Assembly (NCBI RefSeq): GCF_021130785.1
Contig: NC_060214.1
Coordinates: forward strand, 103,470,001-103,534,000
Source: Homalodisca vitripennis
Lineage: Eukaryota > Arthropoda > Insecta > Hemiptera > Cicadellidae
Direction: 5' to 3'
Length of the DNA stretch: 64,000 nucleotides
Made by a program: the position numbers and the translations under genes. Positions 24,680 to 33,925 of this stretch are shown one piece after another. A model generated the notes under the pieces. That model worked only from the letters and a program-made list of their open reading frames with translations, did not search any database and was not told the origin of the DNA. Positions within the stretch are counted from its first letter, which is position 1. Each line of letters opens with the position of its first letter.

Positions 24680-25196
24680 ATACATCTATACGTCTGTCTC
24701 ATTGTTGAATGGGTTCCTTTCGATTCAAGTGTTGTCAATACGTCTATACGTCCGTCTCATTGTTGAATGGGTTCCTTTCGATTCAAGTGTTGTCAATACA
24801 TCTATACGTCTGTCTCATTGTTGAATGGGTTCCTTTTGATTCAAGTGTTGTCAATACATCTATACGTCTGTCTCATTGTTGAATGGGTTCCTTTTGATTC
24901 AAGTGTTGTCAATACATCTATACGTCTGTCTCATTGTTGAATGGGTTCCTTTTGATTCAAGTGTTGTCAATACATCTATACGTCTGTCTCATTGTTGAAT
25001 GGGTTCCTTTTGATTCAAGTGTTGTCAATACATCTATACGTCTGTCTCATTGTTGAATGGGTTCCTTTTGATTCAAGTGTTGTCAATACATCTATACGTC
25101 TGTCTCATTGTTGAATGGGTTCCTTTTGATTCAAGTGTTGTCAATACATCTATACGTCTGTCTCATTGTTGAATGGGTTCCTCTTGATTCAAGGAA
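24680..25196. repeat. 58-bp minisatellite, 9 units, highly homogeneous
   Basis: CGTCTGTCTCATTGTTGAAT (or a one-base variant) starts at 24691, 24749, 24807, 24865, 24923, 24981, 25039, 25097 and 25155, an exact 58-bp period. Units three to eight are almost identical. The first two share C variants (TTTCGATTC and ACGTC), and the last has TCTTGATTC. Such uniformity implies recent amplification. The period is not a multiple of three, so it is not a protein repeat. Confidence 0.95.
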
Positions 25197-25224
25197 TAAA
25201 GCTATTGAGTTTGGTTTCAAAACT

Positions 25225-25440
25225 TCAAAGGGGTGTTTGTCGGTGTGCCCTCTGCTCTTATATACGATAAATCTTGATAGAAAGATCCTAGAGACTCGAC
25301 ACATGGTATATAGGCATCTCTTGGCCAAGGAAGATATTTATTGATATTCAGACAATAGGTCAAAGGGCAGTCTGTCTGTCCGTCCTCTGGCGTGTGTGGT
25401 AATACTTCATAGAAAGGTGCTGGTAAATGAATCATTTTAA
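25225..25440. repeat. Degenerate direct repeat rich in GTCTGTC motifs
   Basis: AAAGGGGTGTTTGTCGGTGTGCCCTC at about 25227 and its looser copy AAAGGGCAGTCTGTCTGTCC at about 25361 are about 133 bp apart. Each is followed by a CATAGAAAG- or GATAGAAAG-type segment. This resembles the flanks of the large GTCY array at 31.1 kb in miniature. Confidence 0.4.
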
Positions 25441-27161
25441 TTTTATATGTGATAAATTTATATCGTTTAAAGTCTATCGAATAATAAATTTTTCGTGGAT
25501 AGAAAATCTTTGTCATTTAATAGTACAGTAGGATTAATGTTGGCAATTTTGTGAATTTCAAAGTGTTCTACAGTTGACAATAGGTAACGTTTTTGCATGT
25601 GTGTACAAGTTCAAGATTGTTTTCGATGTTTGTGTATGCATACAAATTAAGTTGCAGTAATTGTCAAAACCACTATATTGGACAACCCGGCTGATCCTTC
25701 AACATTAGATTTAATGAAAATGTACAAGCATTGAAGACATCAAAAAATTCAAAATATGTAGACCATTTAAATAAAACCGGCCATAAATAAAAAAATAGTA
25801 TTCGATGGAATTTTAAACTATATAAATTGATCAAATATAATCAAATACAAAAATTTTGCACCAAGATAGTTAAAGCATATGAAAATTTGGTTTCAGTTAT
25901 TTATTTACTTCATTAACCTTAATCTATAAGTACATGATGATGAATTCCTTAAATTCTAAATGTACACTGTAGAAATAAAATATATAAAAAGTGTTAAAAG
26001 GTTTATTATTGTATATTTAAGTTATTGACCTCTATTTAGTGTAAAGTAATAAAAAATCATTTCATAAAAAAATTTTTATGACTACAATACTAAAATTTGT
26101 AATTAATTGAAGTGGCTTGCACTCTCTTTTAAGGCGTATTAAATAGAATCGTGCAGGTTTTATTGCTCTCAGTTTAAATTTATGGTAGTCGCTTTGTACA
26201 TATTGCTGCTGTGGTATTTTTGAAATACTTTTAGAGCCATTGAACCTTATAAAATTAAAATTGAAACTTTAAGTGGCTCAAAATGTAAAAAATTCATTTT
26301 TAGGGTTTCCTTCATTTTCAGGACCATGTGAAAAGTATCAACTCGTGATCGATATGAACTCATTATCAAAAAAACTGTACAGTCAAGATATTTCCAAACT
26401 AGTTGAGATATGACTAACAGTTTTCAAATTTTGATCTGCTCCTACATTGCCGAGAAAACAAAAAAATGTGTACCTATAAATATTATGCTACTGGAACTTC
26501 ATTAGGCTACATTAGCATTAAATCAGCAGGAATAAGCTTTTTAGGGAAAGTTAGTTTGATAAAGCAGGAATTTTTTAACCTAAGACGACTAATATGATGG
26601 ATGAAGATCCAAATAATGCGGCTTTGATCCTTCGAGAGAAAGCCGTAGGAACCGATATCAAGGAGGAAGTGAGTGTTAAGTTTGAGAAACAAAGAGTAGC
26701 ACGCAGTAAATAATAAAAAGCTTGAGATTTGATGACAAACACGGGAAGGGAGGAGAAGAGTAGAGAATAAATAATTCACACCTTTGTAACAACCATCTCA
26801 ACACCCCCTCCTCTGCCACTCACTGAAATTCCAGTTTATGGACATCTTGAAGATTCCACCCCTCCTTCCTACGTACATCCTCTGATATAAAATCGTGCTG
26901 AAATCCTCAAAATATCGTGTTTACTAACTCTGAACAATATTGTTCCAATGAGACTCTGTGAAGTACTGAGAATAATGTATAATATACCAATCTTTCAGTG
27001 CATACGGCACTACCACTTTTGTTATTTATACTCAGTAAATATTTTAATCTCTACTCCATGTTTTCCTACTTGTGGCACATCCGTAAATATAGTAGTATGA
27101 TTCCACACCAGTAGGTTGCAGTGCTTATTGTTCTCAGTAACCATTGTTAGAAAAAGTGAGG

Positions 27162-27167
<6 letters not shown>
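25441..27167. other. Non-coding stretch
   Basis: AT-rich with no supported gene. A 39-codon plus-strand frame at 26594-26713 (MMDEDPNNAALILREK and onward) has protein-like composition. It lacks a domain, splice signals or upstream context. Confidence 0.4.

Positions 27168-27226
<59 letters not shown>
27168..27226 (+). repeat. Poly(A) tract, 59 A
   Basis: An uninterrupted run of 59 adenines. It could be the tail of a retroposed sequence ending near 27167, but no polyadenylation signal or recognisable retrogene precedes it. The length may also be an assembly estimate. Confidence 0.9.
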
Positions 27227-27228
<2 letters not shown>

Positions 27229-27678
27229 GGTGTCTGGTTCAAGTGTGTTACGATGTTTTTTGAAGAAGAATAGTGGTTTTAGAGATGGAAAATATCTTCG
27301 TTGTTTTTGAAGGTAAGCATTTTCCGCTTCAAAATCTATTATTTCGTAATGTATTAGTATATAAGCAATAATAATGGATTTATCTGCTTGTTCCTTATAT
27401 GACACATTCCAGACAGGCTCTGAAACCCATTGTACCACGTGGCATAACGTTGGTAATAATTATACCTTTTTTGCTCCTTATGGAACATAACATGGCAGAC
27501 TTGATGTATAAAAAAAATACTGTGGCCATCAAAAATATACATCAAATTCAATATCGATATAGCAAATAACTGTCGATAATCTGCTATATACACTTTTTCA
27601 AGTAATCTTTCTCAAACTTTTGTTTTAGGAGTTTACATAAGGGTTTTCAGATTTTTTGGTTGTTTTAGTTTTTCAGAC

Positions 27679-28398
27679 ATGGAGAAGAGTAGTGAGTTCT
27701 TGATAATTGATGACGAAACAATCGCTACTCTAATTCCCCCGTAGAATCTAAGTGAGGATTGTGGTGACCTTGAGATGAAGCGATGTAGATTCTCTCAGGA
27801 AGAGTTGAACTCAGCCAGTTAAAAAAATTTAAGTACTATATCCTTGATTTACCCAACACATCAGATGAGGAAAATTCAAAGTCGGCAATGAACGCCCTAC
27901 AGCCTTTAACTTCAGCTTCAACCGCGGGACCTTCAACTTCGGTTGAAGGATTGTCACATTTGGCATCGGATTTGGTGCTTATTGATTTGCCTGAGATTTT
28001 TTTCGTTCGTTCAAATCATCGAAAAGCAGTTAAAAATATTAAAAACAAAAAAATAAATGGTTTGGAAACAAACTTAGTTCTGATAAAGGATTAAGAGCCA
28101 AGGAAAAGGAGCAAAAATGAGCTTTCAAAAGTGAGAGCAATACCAAAATTATTGTATGAAAGGTTGTATGCATGCAGAAAAATTTACTTTTGATAGTCAA
28201 CATGAATGCAATCCTGTAAACGTTCTAACTTTGGACACACCATATGAGTTTTTTAAACCAGTTTGTGACTAATTACCTCTTAAAATATACCTTAAGAGTC
28301 TCAGGTATACATCTTCGAGGAAAAACAAATGCTAAATAATTCATAACAGAAGTGGACGTAGAAAGTTTTTGGGTATTTCCAATGTAATGTTTTAGGCC
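27679..28398 (+). pseudogene. piggyBac-like transposase N-terminal relic
   Basis: The segment begins with an acidic start at the ATG at 27679 (MEKSSEFLIIDDETIATL), followed by an acidic/Ser-rich region (DLEMKRCRFSQEELN). At 27888-28094 comes SASTAGPSTSVEGL. It then reads LDTPYEFFKPVCD at about 28230 and EVDVESF then LGIS at about 28349-28383. In piggyBac transposases a disordered acidic N-terminus is followed by a P-x-E-x-F motif and then an E-x-x-x-FLGI motif, and the order here agrees. Stops and single-base indels break the frame, and the catalytic Asp region is not visible. At 28399 it is interrupted by another transposon. Confidence 0.5.
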
Positions 28399-29454
28399 CA
28401 ATGATTACATAGTATAAAACCTAGATAGGCCGTGGACTCTAACAAGCATTAAAGCAGTTGAAGCCAACGCCGCCATCTTGGTCGAGTATAGAAGCGTCAA
28501 ATGCAGTCTTTACATGGAGAAAATTTTAATGGGCGCTTTTCAAATACACTGTCGTTTGACCGACTTACAATGAAGTTAAAATTTCGAAACTTCGCATGCA
28601 GACAAAACATTAGTGTTGGACAGAAACGGTGCAATTTAAAATTATAAAATAATTTTATTACTAATTAATATTACAAGTTAAAGTTAAAACTTTTGTATGG
28701 TTTTTAAAACTTGACATGAAAAAGTTGGTCTGCGAGGACTTTTTTTATTTTTTTGGTAGAGAAGTTTTGTAAGCGACAAAGTTGTATATAAACACTTGAA
28801 TTTAGCTTATTTTGTCATGAAAAATTTTTACGAACTATACTCTGGACAGGAAGGCAGGTTGAAGATAAGCGTAATTCAACACGGCCGCGGCACTAGTCGC
28901 GTCAGGATTGCACTCCGAACCTGGCCACTGCTCCGTAGGCCGCTTCCTATCATTGTAACCAAAACTCTTATTATTAACTATTACATAATTATTAAATACT
29001 TAATTACAACACTACATTTAACTGTTCACAATTTAAATATTTTCAAAACAGGTACTTTTCGTCCTGTATATTTTATGTTGTATAACGTGTTTTATATTTG
29101 ACACATTGACAACATTTATTAAAAGTCTCAATACGACTTAGGAAACTTGGTCAGGTACAAATAATAAAAACAACTCATTTTAGTTTCAAATACTGTATAT
29201 TTAATGGAAAAAGAACATTGTTAGATAAATTACAAAAGATTTAAAACTAACTCTTTGGAACTCTTAAAACTGAGGCCTGAGGAGTTACTGGGTCGCTGTT
29301 GCTGGGCCCTGGACTGGTTAGCGGGTGGCGTTGGCGCTCGGTACTAGGGTGAGTCATGCTCCGCGCCGCCATCTTGGTCTAGGTTCGGGCTGCCGAGGCT
29401 GCTTCACCGAGCGCCTCCCATGGCCTATCTAGGTTTTATACTATGTAATCATTG
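28399..29454. mobile_element. hAT-like non-autonomous element with perfect 33-bp TIRs and 8-bp TSD
   Basis: Perfect 33-bp terminal inverted repeats occupy 28399-28431 and 29422-29454. They begin CAATGATTACATAG and end GATAGGCC. The element is flanked on both sides by TTTAGGCC (28391-28398 and 29455-29462). An 8-bp target duplication with ends starting CA points to the hAT superfamily. The 1,056-bp interior has no transposase. It contains two GC-rich subterminal blocks, each with CGCCGCCATCTTGGTC (28468-28483 and 29364-29379), probably binding sites or captured sequence. The 101-codon open frame at 28796-29101 shows no domain. Confidence 0.88.
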
Positions 29455-29462
29455 TTTAGGCC

Positions 29463-29760
29463 CCACTTCGGAGTAAATTGTAGGGCAATACAATTGTTGT
29501 GGAAACCGAAGTGATAAGGAAGATTCAGTCGGACACTAGAAAGAATTGAGTAATCAATAAGCGCCTGCCTTGTAAATTTCCATGTCGCAAAATGGATTTT
29601 GGAAAATGTCAGTTGAACCTCTGTTTTAATAAATACAATTATTGTGTTAGAATTTTTTACTCGTCCTAATTTTGTAAACATGTTTGTTTTATAATACTAC
29701 AAGTTTTTCAAAATTAAATTCCATGATGGAATAAACTTGTTTCAGATTGAAAGCTCATTG
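29463..29760 (+). pseudogene. Probable continuation of the interrupted piggyBac-like relic
   Basis: Removing the hAT-like insertion and one target copy joins 28398 to 29463 directly. The continued sequence is partly open (for example TEVIRKIQSDTRKN at about 29501) and has the composition of decayed coding DNA. The DDD catalytic residues cannot be placed with certainty, so this is an inference from contiguity. Confidence 0.35.
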
Positions 29761-30404
29761 ATTATTTTATTTCTTGATCTTTGTTTTACTCCTACCCAAG
29801 CCAGAGCATTTATTTTAATACAACTAGCTTATATCCAGCTTTTTTATTATATTTAATTACACGTTTACTGAGATAAAAATATAAAATATGGTTGTGCCAC
29901 ATATGGGGACAATTAGTGACAAACAACAATCTAGGTAAACTCGTAACAATATTCTCACGGTGTCCCACACAAAAATGATAAAATAAGAAAAAAACCAATT
30001 TATATTCTTTTATTTATGTTAATACAAATTATTTCACTAACCTACATCACATTTATTTTTTGTAAAACATCATGCACTAAAGGCTTTGGCTCTGTAATAT
30101 ATTTTACTAGAAATGCATGAATTAAAATTAAGAGGTAACCAACTTATAAAAACCACATTGACGCATAACATTAATTTTTCGGTAATATTTTAACGCCCAA
30201 AAACGGTTAATCAAACGGTCCATTGTTTTTACTTTCTCTAATTAACTATTAAAAATAAGCGGATGCAAAATTTTACTTATTACAAAAACTGTAAAATTTA
30301 GATTCATGCAGTTTAGTCACGTGAATATGAATTAAAGTATTAGATTAAACTGTAATCTTGCACAAATAAATATTCAGAATAATTCTTTACAGTATTTCCG
30401 GAAC
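29761..30404. other. AT-rich non-coding stretch
   Basis: I see no supported gene or repeat. Confidence 0.5.
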
Positions 30405-30615
30405 GAAATTTACAACGTATAAGGAGAAAAAAAGAAGCGGATACATCAAACAGGGACGTCTAATCATTAGCCACGCGTAATGAACACTAATTGGTTACCA
30501 TGTTCTGGCACGTTTATGGTACCTATCAATATTTCATAAACATTTGTGTTTAAGCTAAGAAAATGCTCACAAAGCGGTTGTAACTTACTTAAGTAATTAG
30601 CACGTCAGTGGTTTA
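30405..30615 (+). repeat. Diverged dispersed repeat, copy B (pair with 23128-23345)
   Basis: Same motif order as copy A: GAAATTTACAACG, ATAAGGAGA, GACGTCT, CATTAG, ACACTAATTGG, GCACGTTTATG, TTTCATAAACAT and TTTGTGTTT. Neither copy has visible termini. Confidence 0.6.
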
Positions 30616-31084
30616 TTTTATAATATTATATTTATTTATAACTATAATCATCAATTTGCAATTGAAATATGAAACTTTATATGGAATCCAAGCAGAGGCG
30701 TAAAATGAAACAAGTGCAGTTTCCTTTTAAACTATTTAGCCTACGTACAATTTATTTTTAAACTGTGTAATTGCATATTTTGATAACACTTTACACTGTT
30801 TAATCAGCAGTTTTTGTTTATTGTTTCCTGTATACGCTTCTACTCCATAAGACCTTTAAAGTGTAAATAGTGTTTAATACATGGGTTAAGTATTGATTTG
30901 GTCACTTTATTTATGGATTTGCTTATTTTGTTGTCTATTGTTGTTATTGTAAAAAAAGAAATTTTTGCATTGTTTAAGTTCGTTAATACTTTTTTTACCG
31001 AAGTCATTGAGACTTGATAAGTTGAGTATACCCTTGGTCCAAGGACGAACCCTATTCATCTTGGGGTCAAAATGTAAAATGGAA

Positions 31085-32195
31085 GTCCGTCCGTCTACCT
31101 GTCCGTCCTTTTGCCTGTTTTCCTGTCTGTCCGTCCGTCCGTCTACATGTCCGTCTGCCTGTCCATCCGTCTATCTGTCTTTCTGTCTGTCCGTCCGTCC
31201 ACCTTCCCGTCCGTCCACCTTCCCGTCCGTCCACCTACCTGTCCGTCTGTCTACCTGTCCATCCGTCTACCTGTCTTTCCGTCAGCCTGTCCGTCCGTCC
31301 AACTGTCAGTCCGTCTACTCGTCCGTCCGTCTACTTGTCCGTCTGTCTACCTGTCTTTCCGTCTGTCTGTACGTCCGTCTAACTGTCAGTCCGTCTACCT
31401 GTCCGTCCTTTTGCCTGTTTTCCCGTCTGTCCGTCCGTCCGTCTACATGTCCGTCAGCCTGTCCATCCGTCCATCTGTCTTTCTGTCTGTCCGTCTGTCC
31501 ACCTTCCCGTCCGTCCACCTACCTGTCCGTCTATCTACCTGTCCATCCGTCTACCTGTCTTTCCGTCTGCCTGTCCATCCGTATACCTGTCTTTCCGTCA
31601 GCCTGTCCGTCCGTCCAACTGTCCGTCCGTCTACTCGTCCGTCCGTCTACTTGTCCGTCTGTCTACCTGTCTTTCCGTCTGTCTGTCCGTCCGTCTAACT
31701 GTCAGTCCGTCTACCTGTCCGTCCTTTTGCCTGTTTTCCCGTCTGTCCGTCCGTCCGTCTACATGTCCGTCTGCCTGTCATCCGTCTATCTGTCTTTCTA
31801 TCTGTATGTCTGTCCACCTTCCCGTCCGTCCACCTTCCCGTCCGTCCACCTACCTGTCCGTCTGTCTACCTGTCCATCCGTCTACCTGTCTTACTGTCCG
31901 TCCGTCTAACTATCAGTCCGTCTACCTGTCCGTCTGTCTACCTGTCCATCCGTCTACCTGTCTTTCCGTCTGCCTGTCCGTCCGTCTAACTGTCCGTCCG
32001 TCTACCCGTCCGTCCTTCTACTTGTCCATCCGTCTACCTGTCTTTCCGTCCACTTGTCCGTTTGTCTACCTGTCTTTCCGTATGCCCGTCCGTCCGTCTA
32101 CTTGTCCGTCTGTCTACCTGTCCTTCCGTCTAACTGTCCGTCCGTCTACCTGTCTGTCTACCTATTCCGTCCGTCTGCCTGTCTGTCTGTCTATG
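31085..32195. repeat. Giant degenerate GTCC/GTCT tetranucleotide array with about 300-bp higher order
   Basis: About 1.1 kb is made almost only of GTCC, GTCT, ACCT and CATC tetranucleotides. Superimposed is a longer period: GTCCGTCCTTTTGCCTGTTT occurs at about 31101, 31401 and 31717, and the segments between carry the same series of variants. The three-frame openness (up to 314 codons of SVRPST/CPSVYLSF-type residues) is a by-product of four-base repetition without stop-forming words, not a gene. The flanks (GGTCAAAATGTAAAATGGAA on the left; GCGATAACTCG on the right) resemble dispersed insect repeats that carry a short GTCT core. Confidence 0.93.
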
Positions 32196-32397
32196 CGATA
32201 ACTCGTTCGATGATCTTTACGTATGTTCTGGCGGGTCCATCGTCACTCTGTTATATCGGTTTATTTAAAAATGCTTTCAAAATAAGCTTGTAGTCCCTCC
32301 CGTGTAAAAAGCTTAGAGCTGAAGTGAAGGACCGTAATTGAGTGGCAGTCCGGACGTCTAGTTGGCGTCCTTGAGGAAACGTGGCAGCGGAATTCCA

Positions 32398-32440
32398 GAC
32401 GTATATAAAAGTTTGAGTGCGGGGGTCCGGTAATGAGACA
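32398..32440 (+). promoter_or_regulatory. TATA-box module, copy A
   Basis: GACGTATATAAAAGTTTGAG is a good TATA box within a GC-rich segment (32285-32560). The block ACGTAT(AT)AAAAGTTTGAGTG, then TCCGG and GGTAATG, recurs at 58185-58222 in the same orientation. A related GGAATTCCAG lies just upstream (32390-32399), compared with GGAACTCCAG at 58139. No transcribed gene follows in an obvious frame. It could be a promoter carried by an uncharacterised repeat. Confidence 0.4.
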
Positions 32441-32784
32441 AGTAAAGTGGCGTCTGTCAAGGGAGGAGGGATAGGGACAGCGGAACTTCCGGCGACCTCT
32501 CCGACTGACCCTTGCTTACTTCCAAGTAGATATCGTTAGGTATAACAGAGGTAGAGATACACGAGAACACATGGAATGGACACTATGGTATATGGAGTCT
32601 TTTACAGCACGAATATTTTGTAATTAAAGTTTTGTACAAAATAATAGCAATAACTCTTCATTCACTAAAGCGAAAGTTGAAAATTTTTTAAATTACACCA
32701 ATGTTTTAAATTTTATAAATTTAACTTCCCTAGGCTTAGCTCGTTTGGGGTTACCGCCATATTAATATTATAAATTCGAATGTG

Positions 32785-33925
32785 CCTTTGTTTTTTTGTT
32801 TTTCTTTTACGCGTAAACTATTTAACCGATTTTACTGAAATCTTACATGGATATTCTTAGGGCCCCTGGGATGAATATAGGCCTATTCATATTTAAAAAG
32901 TCCTTCTGGGCTATGCCCCTCTGGGAAATCCAAAGCAGTGAAAAATCCCATCTTTATCTATAAATATTAATTGATAGAGCCTGTTAAATGCAATCAACTG
33001 TTCCGTGTAAACATTGTTTTATGACAGCAAAACTATATAATTAATTAATTTCACTACTATTATAATTCTTTTACATCTATAGTTGTAAAGTAAGCAGCAA
33101 CCATTACTTTTTCATCGTTTTAAGATTTCAGCGATTAATAACTCATTTACCTTTGAACAAATGTATAGAAACAAACAAGTAAGTATTGTTATGATTATTG
33201 TAATTTTAAATTTTAGCAAATATTAAGTGTCAGATATAAAAGACAAAATTACTATCTATTACTATACATTATTTAGACTGTTACAAAACCCATCTTAGTT
33301 GTATTTTGACAGAAGTAGGCTCTCTGATCTGTGATATATCTTTTATTGATCGGGAAAAATACTACGACCATACTAAATTACAATGGCCACAAATATAGAC
33401 TCTTTGACGTATATTCTTTACCTTGGAAAAAGGAGGACTCAAAATTGGCGAGGGAGATATGAATCACTCGAACATATACAATAGTCTCATGAACTTGTAT
33501 ATAAGTAGTCATACACGTGCAACGCCTACTAAATTTCATGCAAACCAGCAGGTAACTGCTATCAGTACATATATAAAAGGCAAAGTTATTATCTAACTAT
33601 TACTATACATTTAAAGACTGTTATGAAACCTATCTTAACTGTCTTTTGACATAAGTAAGATTCTCGGAGCTGTGTATGTATATACATTTCCTTCGTTGGG
33701 AAAAAAGGCAAAATCATTGGGAATATCATATCCTACACGTGTAAAATATTATATAAGAGTCAGATTAAACTCTGATCCTCTTAACCGTGAACTCTGCAAA
33801 TATATGTACCTGCCTATTCATCTGGACAAATTTATAAGGTTTATTCATATTACACAAGTGCTTTTACTTAGAACATAAAGAATAGATTTTTAAAAACTGC
33901 GTGCGAAGCCGCCGGTAACATCTAG
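32785..33925 (+). mobile_element. Helitron-like repeat, copy B, with internal duplication
   Basis: The left part contains AACTATTTAACCGATTTTAC, similar to the 7.9-kb copy. The right end reads GCGTGCGAAGCCGCCGG, then TAACATCTAG, ending CTAG before T, as expected of Helitron 3' termini. A direct duplication inside (33228-33365 and 33566-33706, period about 341) shares ACTATACATT, AGACTGTTA and TTTTGACA. No Rep/helicase coding sequence is present. The exact 5' end is uncertain. Confidence 0.5.

Noticed and set aside
24680..25196. CRISPR-like regular spacing
   Set aside because: The whole 58-bp unit repeats, with no unique spacers, in a eukaryotic context without cas genes.
26594..26713. 39-codon frame MMDEDPNNAALILREK and onward
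   Set aside because: Protein-like composition but too short, unrecognised and without splice or promoter context; could be chance or a decayed exon.
27022..27438. 138-codon minus-strand frame with poly-Phe
   Set aside because: Spans the poly(A) tract on the complementary strand; no recognisable protein on either side.
28796..29101. 101-codon frame in the hAT-like element
   Set aside because: No hAT dimerisation or DDE motif; the element has no visible transposase.
30965..31909. 314-codon open frame rich in Ser, Val, Pro, Cys and Thr
   Set aside because: It is only the translation of the GTCC/GTCT array; other frames are equally open and no domain or start context exists.
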